A model generated the notes under the pieces. The model was given only the letters and a program-made list of their open reading frames with translations, was not told the DNA's origin and made no database searches. A stretch of 64,000 nucleotides of DNA from an uncultured Collinsella sp. Lineage in GTDB: Bacteria > Actinomycetota > Coriobacteriia > Coriobacteriales > Coriobacteriaceae. The stretch is from the NCBI GenBank assembly GCA_902470765.1, contig CABRHW010000012.1:1-64000 (forward strand). Reading direction: 5' to 3'. Shown piece by piece: positions 7,529-18,600 of the stretch. The number at the start of each line of letters is the position of its first letter. The stretch's first letter is position 1. A program made the position numbers and the translations under genes.

Positions 7529-8776
7529 ATGGCAGCATCCGACATGATGTCCGCCCTGATGGAGCTTTGCCAGGAGAAGCACATCGACCAGCTCTACCTG
7601 ATCGACCGCCTGGAGCAGTCGCTTGCCAAGAGCTATGCCGAGATCCTGCATCTTGAGTGGGGCGCCAAGGTGACCATCGACCGCACCACCGGCAAGATCT
7701 ACGTCTACCGCCTGGAGCCGATCGACGATTCTATGGACGAGGAGGGCAACTTCACCGAGTTCGAGGAGATCGACGTCACTCCCAAGAACACGAGCCGCAT
7801 CGCTGCCCAGCACGCCAAGGCCGAGATCAACGCCATCGTGCGCAACTCCGCCCGCGAGCAGATTTACGAGGAGTTCTCCGGCCGCATCGGTGACCTCATC
7901 AGCGGTACCGTGCTGCAGTCCACGCCCGACTTCACAATCGTCAAGATCCGCGAGGGCGTCGAGGCCGAGCTTCCGCACTTCGACCAGCGCCGTTACGAGA
8001 ACGAGCGCAACGAGCGTCCGATGGGCGAGCGCTACCTGCACAACCAGCACATCAAGGCCGTGATCATCGACGTTCGCGACCCCAACTCCAACCTGCAGCC
8101 GGTTCGTGGCGAGCACAGCCGTCCGCCGATTGTCATCTCCCGTACCCACCCCGAGCTCATGCGTCGTCTGTTTGAGCAGGAGGTGCCCGAGATCTATGAG
8201 GGCACCGTCCAGATCAAGTCGATCGCTCGCGAGCCGGGCCAGCGCTCCAAGGTCGCCGTCCATTCGCTCGACGATCGTCTGGATCCCGTGGGCGCCTGCG
8301 TCGGCCCCAAGGGCAGCCGTGTCCGCGCCGTCGTTGGTGAGCTCCGTGGTGAGCGTGTCGACGTCATCCTGTGGGATGCCGATCCGGCCGTCTACGTTGC
8401 CAACGCCCTGTCGCCCGCCAAAGTCACCCGCGTCCTCATCGACGAGGAGAAGGCCTACGCCGGCGTCATCGTGCCGGACGACCAGCTGTCCCTCGCCATT
8501 GGCAAGGAGGGCCAGAACGCCCGCCTCGCCGCTCGCCTGACTGGTTGGCACATCGACATTAAGTCCGAGACCCTTGCCGCCGACATCCTCAAGAACGTCC
8601 CCGTTCACGAGGAGCCCGCCGCCGACCTGATCGGTGACGAGGAGGACGACGACGTCCGTCGCTGCGAGTACGTGTCCGAGGACGGCATTCAGTGCCGCAA
8701 CCAGGCCCGTCCCGGCTCCCGTTTCTGCGGTGTCCACGACACCGACGCCTTCGATGATGCGGAGGACCTGATCTAG
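7529..8776 (+). CDS. nusA: Transcription termination/antitermination factor NusA
   Basis: Binds RNA polymerase and nascent RNA to tune pausing and termination. The 415-residue protein has an N-terminal RNAP-binding domain, an S1 domain from about 125 (GRIGDLISGTVLQ), and two KH domains (VGACVGPKGSRV and LAIGKEGQNARLA). It lacks the acidic repeats of E. coli NusA. Instead there is a C-terminal tail with a Cys-X7-Cys-X10-Cys-X2-His pattern (RRCEY...IQCRN...RFCGVH, about residues 375-400) that looks like a small zinc-binding module. The YlxR gene usually found next is absent. Confidence 0.95.
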   Translation: MAASDMMSALMELCQEKHIDQLYLIDRLEQSLAKSYAEILHLEWGAKVTIDRTTGKIYVYRLEPIDDSMDEEGNFTEFEEIDVTPKNTSRIAAQHAKAEINAIVRNSAREQIYEEFSGRIGDLISGTVLQSTPDFTIVKIREGVEAELPHFDQRRYENERNERPMGERYLHNQHIKAVIIDVRDPNSNLQPVRGEHSRPPIVISRTHPELMRRLFEQEVPEIYEGTVQIKSIAREPGQRSKVAVHSLDDRLDPVGACVGPKGSRVRAVVGELRGERVDVILWDADPAVYVANALSPAKVTRVLIDEEKAYAGVIVPDDQLSLAIGKEGQNARLAARLTGWHIDIKSETLAADILKNVPVHEEPAADLIGDEEDDDVRRCEYVSEDGIQCRNQARPGSRFCGVHDTDAFDDAEDLI

Positions 8777-8866
8777 CGCGCGGTCGCGCCGGACGGGTTC
8801 CGGCGCATCTCCCACGCTCGTTCAGTCTCTAGGCACCAAGGTGCCAGAAAGGGTAGGTGAAGTCAT

Positions 8867-11581
8867 ATGGCAAAAGTCCGTGTGTCCACCCTGGCCAAAG
8901 AGTTCGGCATGACCTCCAAGGAACTGATGGGTCATCTCGCCGATATGAAGATTCCCGCTAAGTCCGCTTCCTCCGCCCTGGAGGACGCTTACGTCGCCAT
9001 GGTCCGCAAGCAGCTCGCCCCGGTGATCGAGGCCCGCGCCCAGGAAGTCGAGGCCGCCAAGCAGGCCGAGGAGCAGGCCGCTGCCGCCGAGGAGGCCGCG
9101 CGTGCCGCCGAGGCCGAGCGCGAGCGCATCGCTGCCGAGAAGGCACGCGAGGAGGAGCGCCGCCAGTTCGCCGCGGCCCAGGCTGCCGAGGAGGCCGCCC
9201 GCGCCGAGGCCGAGGCCAAGAAGAAGGCCGAGCAGGAGCGCCTTGCCCGCGAGAAGGAGGAGGCTGCCCGCGAGGCCCAGCGCCGCGCCGTTCCCGCTTC
9301 CGACTCCGGTTCGCGTTTCCGTTCGCTGCTCGACCAGATCGCCGCACAGGAGACCGTGCTCAAGGAGAAGAAGGACGCCGAGGACAAGGCCAAGGCCGAG
9401 CGCGCCGCCGAGCGCGGTAACCGTCGTGGCGGCAACAACGACCGCCGCGGTGGCCGTCGTAACGATCGCAACGCCTCCGACAACAACTCCGAGCGCAACG
9501 CCTCCGAGAGCCGTCCGCACAGTCATCGCACCAACGCCAGCAACAACGTCGCTGCCGGCATGGACTTCCCCAACCCCGATAAGCAGGGCAAGGGCAAGAA
9601 GCGCAAGGGCGGTCACAACAACGAAGAGGACCACTACAGCCGCATGGCTCGCGAGGCCGAGGAGTACAGCCGCGAGAAGGTGCTCGAGGAGGCTCGTGCT
9701 GCCGTCGAGGAGGCCTCTCGCGAGTCCACCGGTCGCCGCAAGAAGCGCAAGGAGAAGCGCGAGCGCGAGGCTGCCAAGGCTCAGGAGGAGCGCAAGATAG
9801 AGGAGGCGCTGGCCCAGGGCGTGAACCCCGAGGACCTCGACGCCATCAAGGTCTCCCAGGGCGTTACCGTCCAGGAGCTTGCCGAGGCGCTCGACGTTCC
9901 GGCCAACGACATCATCAAGCGCCTGTTCCTGCTGGGTACGCCGCTCACCATGACGCAGTCCATGTCCGACGACCTCGTTGAGCTCGTTGCCGACGACCTG
10001 GGCCGTCAGATCAAGATTATCACCCCCGAGGAGGAGAACACCTTCTCGTTCTACGACGATCCCGCCGACCTTAAGCCGCGTGCCCCGGTCGTCACCGTCA
10101 TGGGCCACGTCGACCACGGCAAGACGTCGCTGCTTGACGCCATCCGTCACACCGGCGTTGCTGCCGGCGAGGCGGGCGGCATTACGCAGGCCATCGGCGC
10201 TTCGCAGGTCATGATCAACGACCGCAAGATCACCTTTATCGATACCCCGGGTCACGCCACCTTTACGGCTATGCGTGCCCGTGGCGCCAAGGTGACCGAC
10301 ATCGTCATCCTGATCGTCGCCGCTGACGACGGCGTCATGCCCCAGACGGTCGAGTCGATCAACCACGCCAAGGCCGCCGGCGTACCCATCGTCGTTGCCG
10401 TCAACAAGATTGATAAGCCGGGCGCCAACCCCGACCGTGTGCGTCAGGAGCTCACCGAGTACGGAGTCATCCCCGAGGAGTGGGGCGGACAGAACATGTT
10501 CGTCAACATCTCGGCCAAGCAGAAGATCGGTATCGACGAACTTCTGGAGACCGTGCTGCTCCAGGCCGACGTGCTCGAGCTCAAGGCCAACCCGGACACC
10601 TTTGCCTCCGGCAACGTCCTCGAGGCCAAGCTCGACAAGGGCCGTGGCTCGGTCGCTACCGTGCTCGTGACCCGCGGTACCTTGCACGTGGGCGATACGC
10701 TGGTCGCCGGCCTTACCTATGGCCGCGTCCGTGCCATGCTCGACCCCAAGGGCCGCGCCGTCACCGAGGCCGGTCCCTCCGACGCTGTCGAGATTTTGGG
10801 CCTGCAGTCCGTGCCCAACGCCGGCGACGAGTTCCGCGTGTTCGAGGACGAGCGCGAGGCACGCGCCCTGGCCGACGAGCGTTCGCTGAAGGCCCGTATC
10901 GAGGAGCAGAGCCGCGTCAAGCACGTCACGCTCGAGAACCTCTTCGAGACCATCGCCGACGCCGAGGTCAAGGAGCTCAACCTGATCATCAAGGCCGACG
11001 TCCAGGGTTCCATCGAAGCTCTTCAGGACTCGCTCGACAAGATGGATCAGTCCGAGGTTCGTATCAACACGATCCACTCCGCCGTTGGCGCCATCAACGA
11101 GACCGACGTCGTCCTGGCCGACGCCTCCAACGCCATCATCATCGGCTTTGGCGTCCGTCCCGACGGTAAGGCTCGCTCCGCCGCCGAGCGCGAGGGCGTC
11201 GAGATCCGTTGCTACGACGTCATCTACAAGTGCCTCGAGGAGCTCGACGCCGCCCGTATCGGCATGCTCAAGCCCACCGAGGTCGAGGTCGCCACGGGTA
11301 CCGCGACCGTCCTGGACACCTTCAAGGTGCCCAAAGTCGGTATCGCCGCCGGTGTCCGCGTCGAGGAGGGCGAGATCGCCGCGACCGATTCCGTGCGTCT
11401 GGTGCGCGACGGCATCGTGGTCTTCAACGGCAAGATCGCCTCGATGCGCCACTACAAGGACGAGGCCAAGAGCCTCAAGAGCGGTTCCGAGGGCGGTATT
11501 GGCCTGGAGAACTTCCAGGACATCAAGCCCGGTGACCAGATCGAGGGTTACCGTATCGACCAGGTTGCCCGTACCGAGTAG
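8867..11581 (+). CDS. infB: Translation initiation factor IF-2
   Basis: GTPase that brings initiator tRNA to the 30S subunit and promotes subunit joining. The 904-residue protein starts with an IF2-N fold (VRVSTLAKEFGMTSKELM). A long Ala/Glu/Arg-rich charged linker follows (about 55-310), containing RGG-type stretches near 185-200. A second IF2-N comes at about 320-370. The G domain has MGHVDHGKTS at about 412, DTPGH and NKIDK. Domains II-IV end the protein. An AAAGGGTAGGTG site precedes the ATG. It lies 90 nt after nusA, in the same operon. Confidence 0.96.
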   Translation: MAKVRVSTLAKEFGMTSKELMGHLADMKIPAKSASSALEDAYVAMVRKQLAPVIEARAQEVEAAKQAEEQAAAAEEAARAAEAERERIAAEKAREEERRQFAAAQAAEEAARAEAEAKKKAEQERLAREKEEAAREAQRRAVPASDSGSRFRSLLDQIAAQETVLKEKKDAEDKAKAERAAERGNRRGGNNDRRGGRRNDRNASDNNSERNASESRPHSHRTNASNNVAAGMDFPNPDKQGKGKKRKGGHNNEEDHYSRMAREAEEYSREKVLEEARAAVEEASRESTGRRKKRKEKREREAAKAQEERKIEEALAQGVNPEDLDAIKVSQGVTVQELAEALDVPANDIIKRLFLLGTPLTMTQSMSDDLVELVADDLGRQIKIITPEEENTFSFYDDPADLKPRAPVVTVMGHVDHGKTSLLDAIRHTGVAAGEAGGITQAIGASQVMINDRKITFIDTPGHATFTAMRARGAKVTDIVILIVAADDGVMPQTVESINHAKAAGVPIVVAVNKIDKPGANPDRVRQELTEYGVIPEEWGGQNMFVNISAKQKIGIDELLETVLLQADVLELKANPDTFASGNVLEAKLDKGRGSVATVLVTRGTLHVGDTLVAGLTYGRVRAMLDPKGRAVTEAGPSDAVEILGLQSVPNAGDEFRVFEDEREARALADERSLKARIEEQSRVKHVTLENLFETIADAEVKELNLIIKADVQGSIEALQDSLDKMDQSEVRINTIHSAVGAINETDVVLADASNAIIIGFGVRPDGKARSAAEREGVEIRCYDVIYKCLEELDAARIGMLKPTEVEVATGTATVLDTFKVPKVGIAAGVRVEEGEIAATDSVRLVRDGIVVFNGKIASMRHYKDEAKSLKSGSEGGIGLENFQDIKPGDQIEGYRIDQVARTE

Positions 11582-11592
11582 GGGGTAGCGCT

Positions 11593-12003
11593 ATGAAGCA
11601 AACGCAGGCAACCCGCCGACTGGGCGAGCAGCTTCGCGAGAAGCTCGGTTATATCCTGCTCTTTGAGGTTTCCGATCCGCGTCTCGACCTGGTTACTTTG
11701 ACCGCGGTCGAAGTCGCGGTGGACCGTTCGTTCGCGCGCGTGTACGTGTCGTGCGATGCGAGCCGCTACGACGAGGTCATGGAGGCGCTCGCTAGCGCTA
11801 AGGGCCGTATTCGCAGCCTGTTGGCTCGCTCGCTCGATTGGCGTGTTACGCCCGAGCTCGATTTTCGCATCGATCGCTCGACCGATGAGGCCGAGCGCAT
11901 CACGCGTGCGCTGGAAAACGTTCCCGCCACGCTTGCGATCGAAAAGGACAAGGACGGCTATCCGATAGCGGATGCCGCCCAGGAGGCAGCTTTAGATGAC
12001 TAA
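11593..12003 (+). CDS. rbfA: 30S ribosome-binding factor A
   Basis: Binds the immature 30S subunit near the 5' end of 16S rRNA. The 136-residue KH-fold protein shows the family's ATRRLGEQLREKLGYIL start, a SDPRLDLVTLTAVEV strand and ARVYVSC. The C-terminal PELDFRIDRSTDEAERI segment matches the usual P.L.F..D-S motif. It starts 11 nt after infB and overlaps the next gene by 8 nt, so the two are likely translationally coupled. Confidence 0.93.
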   Translation: MKQTQATRRLGEQLREKLGYILLFEVSDPRLDLVTLTAVEVAVDRSFARVYVSCDASRYDEVMEALASAKGRIRSLLARSLDWRVTPELDFRIDRSTDEAERITRALENVPATLAIEKDKDGYPIADAAQEAALDD

Positions 12004-13039
12004 TTCCGCCGACCTCGCCTCGTGCGAGTCTGCAGATATTCAGCGACGCATCCTCGAGCTCATCGAGGGTGCGTCCTCCATTGCGATTTCGGGACATACG
12101 TCTCCCGATGGCGACGCCTTGGGCTCCGTATTGGGTCTGGGCCTTTCGCTCATGAAGTTTTTCCCCAACAAGGACATTGCGCTGCTGCTGGCAGACGATG
12201 ACCCGGTTCCGCGTATCTACCGCTTTATGGAAGGCTCCGATCGCCTGGTGCCGGCATCTGCGTACGCCGGCAATCCTGACCTGTTCATCTCGGTGGACGT
12301 ACCGGTCGTCGAGCGCCTCAATAATTCTGCCGAGGTGCTTCGTCGCTCCAAGCATGTGGTGTGCTTCGATCATCATCCGGCGCGCGAGGAGTTTGCCGAG
12401 CTCAGTCTGAGGCGCGTCGATGCCGCGGCCTGCGCCATGATCATCGACCGTTTCTTGGACAATTGCGGCATTGTCGCACGTGATGGCGTCGCGACCTGCT
12501 TGCTGTGCGGCTTGGTGACCGATACCGGCCGTTTTCAGTACCAAAACGCCGATGCCGCCGCGTTCCATGCGGCCTCGCGCCTGGTGGCGCACGGTGCCGA
12601 TCCGGCGCGCGTTGCGCTCGAGGTCTATCAGAGCATGCGCGTTGAGTTTTTGCACCTCAAGTCCATTGTCATGGGTCGCATTAAGACGGTCGCGCATGGG
12701 CGCGTGGCGTATAGCTATGCCTACCAGAGCGACCTTGAGGCCTGCGGTGTCACCTCGGACGAGTGCGACGGCCTGGTCGATGTGGTGCGTTCGGTGATGG
12801 GCGTCGAGGTTTGCATGTTCTTAAAGGGCATTGAGGGCGATACCAAGGTGCGTGGCAACCTGCGCTCCAAGGGCGACCTCGATGTGTCCGAGATTGCTGC
12901 CAACTTTGGCGGTGGCGGGCATCATGCTGCCGCCGGTTTCTCCAACAACGGAACGATTCGCGAGACGCTCGCCGTGGCACTTCCCATGCTGGCCGAGCTG
13001 GTGGGGGAGGATCCCGCTTCGGTGACCGTCGAGCTCTAA
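11996..13039 (+). CDS. nrnA: DHH/DHHA1 phosphoesterase, NrnA-type nanoRNase/pAp phosphatase
   Basis: Predicted to degrade short oligoribonucleotides and 3'-phosphoadenosine 5'-phosphate. The 347-residue protein has the DHH-family motifs in order: SGHTSPDGDALGS (about 32-44), the D in ISVDVP, FDHHP (about 123-127) and GLVTDTGRF. The C-terminal DHHA1 domain ends with the GGGGHHAAAG substrate-binding loop. Placement between rbfA and truB is conserved in many Firmicutes and Actinobacteria. Whether both substrates are used cannot be told from sequence. Confidence 0.9.
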   Translation: MTNSADLASCESADIQRRILELIEGASSIAISGHTSPDGDALGSVLGLGLSLMKFFPNKDIALLLADDDPVPRIYRFMEGSDRLVPASAYAGNPDLFISVDVPVVERLNNSAEVLRRSKHVVCFDHHPAREEFAELSLRRVDAAACAMIIDRFLDNCGIVARDGVATCLLCGLVTDTGRFQYQNADAAAFHAASRLVAHGADPARVALEVYQSMRVEFLHLKSIVMGRIKTVAHGRVAYSYAYQSDLEACGVTSDECDGLVDVVRSVMGVEVCMFLKGIEGDTKVRGNLRSKGDLDVSEIAANFGGGGHHAAAGFSNNGTIRETLAVALPMLAELVGEDPASVTVEL

Positions 13040-13054
13040 CTAATTGGATGGTAC

Positions 13055-13987
13055 ATGGCTCGTCGAACGCCTTCTCAATTGAATATGCTACTCGCCGTCG
13101 ATAAGCCGGTGGGCTGCACGTCCCATGACGTGGTCTCGCAATGCCGACGCGCCCTCCATGAGCGGCGCGTCGGCCATGCCGGTACGCTCGACCCCATGGC
13201 ATCGGGTGTCATGGTTGTGGGCGTGGGTCAGGCCACCCGTCTGCTGGGTATGCTAACCCTCGATACCAAAAGCTATGTCGCCGACATTTCGTTTGGTGCC
13301 GAGACCAATACCGATGATGCGGAGGGCGAGGCGGTCCGCACAGTGGCTGTTGCCAACGAGCTCCGCGATCCTGCCTATGCCCGTGAGCACTTGGCCGCCA
13401 TGCTGGGTCCGCAGATGCAGGTGCCGCCGGCGTTTTCGGCTATCTCGGTCAATGGCGTTCGCGCCTACAAGTCTGCTCGCGAGGGCAATGCGGTGGACCT
13501 ACCTCCGCGCCCCGTCGAGGTTTATGCCGCCGACCTGATCGCCGTGGGCGGCGAGGGTGATACGTGTGCGTGGACCGTGGCGTTCTCGGTGAGCAAGGGC
13601 ACCTACATTCGTGCGCTCGCTCGCGACCTGGGCCGCGCCTGCGAGAGCGCCGCGCACATTTCCGCGCTGCGCCGCACGGCCTCCGGTGTCGTTTCCATTG
13701 GCGCCTGTCATGCGGTCGAGGAGCTTTCTCCCGAGTCCGCCGCTGGCTTTGCCCTGGATCCCATTGCGGCCCTGGGCGCCACGCGTGTTGACTTGCCGGG
13801 CAATCTTGCCGACGACCTGCTCTGCGGCCGACGCATTCCCGTTGAGCGTGCGCTTGCCGATTTCGATTCCTCGAAGGCGCCGTTTGCGCTGGTGCTCGAT
13901 GGGGGACTCAAGGCGCTCGCCCGCATTGAGAGTGGCCGCTTTGTCATGGAGCACGTGTTTCCGCAGGCCATCGGCGGTGTTCGATGA
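13055..13987 (+). CDS. truB: tRNA pseudouridine-55 synthase
   Basis: Makes the universal pseudouridine in the T-loop of tRNAs. The 310-residue enzyme has the opening LLAVDKPVGCTSHDVV and the catalytic motif GHAGTLDPMASG, whose Asp is the nucleophile (residue 48). It continues with SKGTYIRALARDLG, typical of the TruB core. The C-terminal extension is short. The last codons overlap the ribF start (ATGA-type, 4 nt), indicating coupling. Confidence 0.95.
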   Translation: MARRTPSQLNMLLAVDKPVGCTSHDVVSQCRRALHERRVGHAGTLDPMASGVMVVGVGQATRLLGMLTLDTKSYVADISFGAETNTDDAEGEAVRTVAVANELRDPAYAREHLAAMLGPQMQVPPAFSAISVNGVRAYKSAREGNAVDLPPRPVEVYAADLIAVGGEGDTCAWTVAFSVSKGTYIRALARDLGRACESAAHISALRRTASGVVSIGACHAVEELSPESAAGFALDPIAALGATRVDLPGNLADDLLCGRRIPVERALADFDSSKAPFALVLDGGLKALARIESGRFVMEHVFPQAIGGVR

Positions 13988-14991
13988 TGTTTTCCGCTCG
14001 CGAGCTCGCGCGTATCTTTTTCGCCGGCGAGTCGGACGAGGCTCGCATCGTTACTGCCGATACGTTTGATGAGTGCGAGCGCTTGGGTGCCGCATCGATC
14101 GCCATTGGCGTGTTCGACGGAGTTCACCGTGGACACCAGGAACTCATTAAAGCGCTTGTCCGTGATGCCCGTGCCCATGGCTGTAAGGCGGTCGTGGTTA
14201 CCTTCGATCCCGACCCGGACGTCGTGGTGAGCCCTTCGCCCGCTCAAAAATTGATGACGACGGCCGACCGTCTGCATGCCCTGGCTCAAACCGGGGTCGA
14301 TGCGGTGGTGGCCGTTCCCTTTACGCCTGAGGTTGCGGCGCTTGACCATGTTGATTTTCTCTCCTTGGTGTCGCGTCTGGTCGACATTCGCTCGATTCGC
14401 GTTGGCAGCGACTTTAGGCTGGGCCGTGGCGGTGCATCTGGTGTTGACGAGATGCGCGCCTGGGGTGCCGAGCACGGCGTTGGCGTGTATGGTCACGACT
14501 TGCTTTGCGAGGGCGGTGAGGCCATTTGCGCCACCCGCATTCGTCATGAGCTGGGACAGGGCCATGTGGAGCTTGCTGCTGAGTTACTCGGCCGTCCGTA
14601 TATGGTGCGTGGCGGTGTTGTTCGCGGCCGTCACGAGGGCTCTGGCATGGGCTTTCCCACGGCAAACCTGCAGGTTCCCGACGGTATTCAGGTGCCAGCC
14701 GATGGCGTGTATGAGGGTCTGGTGCTGGTCGATGACACCGCGTGGCCCGCTGCCGTGAACGTCGGCCTGCCGCCAACGTATGCCGACGATGCGGCATCTG
14801 CGCATCTCGAGGCTAACTTAATTGGATATACGGGAGACCTGTACGGCGCTTCTGTTTCGCTGGCGTTTACGCGCTGGCTGCGTCCCTCGCGCGTGTTCGA
14901 TTCGCTGGATGAGTTGATTGCGACCGTCGAGGGTAATATCGAGGACATTCGTCACAACTTGGGTGAGCAGGGGGTGAGCATTCGTGATTAG
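13984..14991 (+). CDS. ribF: Bifunctional riboflavin kinase/FAD synthetase
   Basis: Phosphorylates riboflavin to FMN and adenylates it to FAD. The 335-residue protein has an N-terminal nucleotidyltransferase domain with GVFDGVHRGHQELI (about 40-53). A C-terminal riboflavin kinase domain from about 205 has RGRHEGSGMGFPTANL and VYEGLV. The truB-ribF neighbourhood is widespread in bacteria. The start overlaps truB, and the end overlaps dnaG by 8 nt. Confidence 0.93.
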   Translation: MMFSARELARIFFAGESDEARIVTADTFDECERLGAASIAIGVFDGVHRGHQELIKALVRDARAHGCKAVVVTFDPDPDVVVSPSPAQKLMTTADRLHALAQTGVDAVVAVPFTPEVAALDHVDFLSLVSRLVDIRSIRVGSDFRLGRGGASGVDEMRAWGAEHGVGVYGHDLLCEGGEAICATRIRHELGQGHVELAAELLGRPYMVRGGVVRGRHEGSGMGFPTANLQVPDGIQVPADGVYEGLVLVDDTAWPAAVNVGLPPTYADDAASAHLEANLIGYTGDLYGASVSLAFTRWLRPSRVFDSLDELIATVEGNIEDIRHNLGEQGVSIRD

Positions 14992-17092
14992 CGATGAGGA
15001 AAAAGATCAGGTACGCGCTGCGTCCGACCTGGTTGCTATCGTGCAGGAAACGGTCGAGCTCAAGCCCCGCGGCCATGAGTTTTGGGGATGCTGCCCCTTC
15101 CATGGCGAGAAGACGCCGTCCTTCCACATTATCCCCGCCACGCAGGTGTGGCATTGCTTTGGTTGCGGCGAGGGCGGCGACGTCTTCACGTATATCATGA
15201 AGCGCGAGAACCTGAGCTTTCCCGAGTCAATCCGTTACTTGGCCGATCGCGCGGGTATTGAGCTGCATGACACCGGAGATCGCCGCGAGCGCGGCACCAA
15301 GCGTGCCCGCATCTACGATCTGTGCGCCGAGACCGCCCAGTTCTACCACACCATGCTCATGCGCGGTAAGGACGGCCGTCCGCGCGAGTACTTTGCCAGC
15401 CGCGGCATGGGCGGCGACGTCTGCCGCCGCTACTGCCTGGGCTTTGCACCGGGCCGTAACGCGCTGGTGTCGCACCTGTCCCAGGCGGGTTTTACCCCGC
15501 AGGAGATGATCGACGCCAACGTTGCCGTGAGTCGCGGGCGCGGGCAGCTTGCCGACCGCTTTTACGACCGCGTGATGTTCCCCATCTTTGACGAGCAGGG
15601 TCACAACATTGCCTTTGGCGGTCGCATTATGGGCGACGGCCAGCCTAAGTATCTCAACACCGCCGAGACGAGCGTGTTTCATAAAAAGCGAAACCTCTAC
15701 GGCTTTAATTGGGCCAAGGAGTTTATCGTCGCGCAGGATACCGCCATCGTGGTAGAGGGCTATACCGATTGCATCGCCTGCTGGGAGGCGGGGATTAAAA
15801 ACGTTGTCGCCACGCTGGGCACCGCCCTCACGGAGCATCACGTCAAGACGCTCACTCGCTTTGCCAAGCGCATCGTGTATATGTTCGACGGCGATGCAGC
15901 GGGCCAGAAGGCCGCCCGTCGCGCGATTCAGTTTATCGAGCAGGATTCCATGGACCTGCGCTGCGTGGTGCTCCCCGACGGCAACGACCCCATGGAGTTC
16001 ATCACCGCACATGGTGGCGAGGCACTGCAGACGCGCATCGACGCTGCCGAGCCGCTTATGGACTTTGTCTACCGTTCGCTGCAGGAGTCGAGTGACATCA
16101 CCACGCCGGGCGGTCGCGCTAAGGCGCTGGAAGATGCGCTGACGCTTATCTATCCGCTGCGCGATAGCTATATGATCGACACGTACTTTATCCAGATTGC
16201 CGATCTGCTGGGTTTGGATCTGGAGACGGTGCGCGCGAGCTCGGGTCGTGTGTTTCGCGATGTCGCCAAGCGCGAGGATGCGGAACGACGTCGTGAGCAG
16301 AACTATGAGCGCCAGCGGGCACAGACTGAGCGGTCCGGTAGCGCGGGCGGTCGGGCGTCGGGTTCTCGCGATGCCGGTCGCGGTGCTTGGGCATCGGGCG
16401 CGACGCCGCCGGTGTCCGCACCGGTCGAAGAAGAGCCGTACGACTACGTCCCGCTCGATGCCTACGGCGCCGCGCCCGTGGAGGTCGTCGACGACCTGCC
16501 GCCGATCGATGTGCCTGATGGTATGGGCGCTGTGCCTGTGGCTGACGGTTCGGGCGCACCGGCTGCGGCGGCGCCGATGGTTCTTACCGATCTAGAGCGC
16601 AAGTCCTTGGCAGGGGAGCGCGAGCTGTTGACGATGCTCACGAGCTACCCCGACCTGTTCCGCACGTATGCCGACCGCATCTGCTCCATCGAGTGGGTTG
16701 ACCCGCGTCACGAGTCCATTGCATGGGCCGTTCTGGCAACGCCGCCGGGAACCGATCCTGCAGCCTGCATGGATGCGGCGCGCTCAGTGTGTCCCGATGC
16801 GGCAACGCTTGTGAGTGCCGGGCGCATCTCCGCGACGAGCAAACACCCCACCGAGACGAACATCGTGTTTATGCTTGATACGCTTGAGCTCTACACCATC
16901 AAGCGTCGCATGCGTGCCGCACAGGCCAAGCTGCGCCAGGACCGTTCACTCGATGATGAGGCCCGTCGCGCGCTGACCGTGCAGGCCGCGCAGGATTCGC
17001 AACGTCAACGCGAACTGCAAAAGTCGATCGGCGGCGTGGCGGACCCGTTCCGTTTGATCGGCCTGGAGGCCGCGGGCACCGAACAAGCCTAG
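14984..17092 (+). CDS. dnaG: DNA primase DnaG
   Basis: Synthesises RNA primers at the replication fork. The 702-residue protein begins with a CHC2 zinc finger (CPFHGEKTPSF with WHCFGCGEGGD, about 36-65). The RNA polymerase core and a TOPRIM domain follow, with VVEGYTDCIA (about 254) and FDGDAAGQKAA (about 303). Residues about 440-530 form a low-complexity, Arg/Gly then acidic linker before the helicase-interacting C-terminal domain. It starts at a GTG inside the end of ribF. The adjacent rpoD recalls the classic dnaG-rpoD pairing. Confidence 0.95.
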   Translation: MISDEEKDQVRAASDLVAIVQETVELKPRGHEFWGCCPFHGEKTPSFHIIPATQVWHCFGCGEGGDVFTYIMKRENLSFPESIRYLADRAGIELHDTGDRRERGTKRARIYDLCAETAQFYHTMLMRGKDGRPREYFASRGMGGDVCRRYCLGFAPGRNALVSHLSQAGFTPQEMIDANVAVSRGRGQLADRFYDRVMFPIFDEQGHNIAFGGRIMGDGQPKYLNTAETSVFHKKRNLYGFNWAKEFIVAQDTAIVVEGYTDCIACWEAGIKNVVATLGTALTEHHVKTLTRFAKRIVYMFDGDAAGQKAARRAIQFIEQDSMDLRCVVLPDGNDPMEFITAHGGEALQTRIDAAEPLMDFVYRSLQESSDITTPGGRAKALEDALTLIYPLRDSYMIDTYFIQIADLLGLDLETVRASSGRVFRDVAKREDAERRREQNYERQRAQTERSGSAGGRASGSRDAGRGAWASGATPPVSAPVEEEPYDYVPLDAYGAAPVEVVDDLPPIDVPDGMGAVPVADGSGAPAAAAPMVLTDLERKSLAGERELLTMLTSYPDLFRTYADRICSIEWVDPRHESIAWAVLATPPGTDPAACMDAARSVCPDAATLVSAGRISATSKHPTETNIVFMLDTLELYTIKRRMRAAQAKLRQDRSLDDEARRALTVQAAQDSQRQRELQKSIGGVADPFRLIGLEAAGTEQA

Positions 17093-17161
17093 ATGTTGTG
17101 GTCAACCAGCGTATTCTCGCCTATATCCAGTCTTCTTTTTGGGTATAGACGTCAATGTGTG

Positions 17162-17170
17162 TGCTAAAGT
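17162..17170 (+). promoter_or_regulatory. Possible extended -10 for rpoD
   Basis: TGCTAAAGT lies about 33 nt before the GTG start, in the 110-nt gap after dnaG. No well-spaced -35 box is visible, so this is tentative. Confidence 0.3.
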
Positions 17171-17202
17171 ATTGAGTCCTGTGGACTATGAAGGGAGAAT
17201 CT

Positions 17203-18552
<1,350 letters not shown>

Positions 18553-18562
18553 TCAAGCAAGA

Positions 18563-18600
18563 AGCGCCCTCAAGCACATCCGCTTGAGGGCGCTTTCATG
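18563..18600 (+). terminator. Intrinsic terminator after rpoD
   Basis: A 12-bp perfect stem (18563-18574 with 18583-18594) has an 8-nt loop and a short T run after it. Confidence 0.8.

Noticed and set aside
9414..9520. Repeat array or CRISPR-like pattern in infB
   Set aside because: It is codon-level repetition of Arg/Asn/Gly-rich linker sequence inside a coding region, without spacers or direct repeats of fixed length.
8822..11452. Very long open frame antisense to infB (876 codons)
   Set aside because: It mirrors the high-GC coding strand, has a biased Gly/Leu/Val composition and matches no family; the same applies to long antisense frames over guaB, leuS, nusA, rpoD, ffh, ftsH, ileS and alaS.
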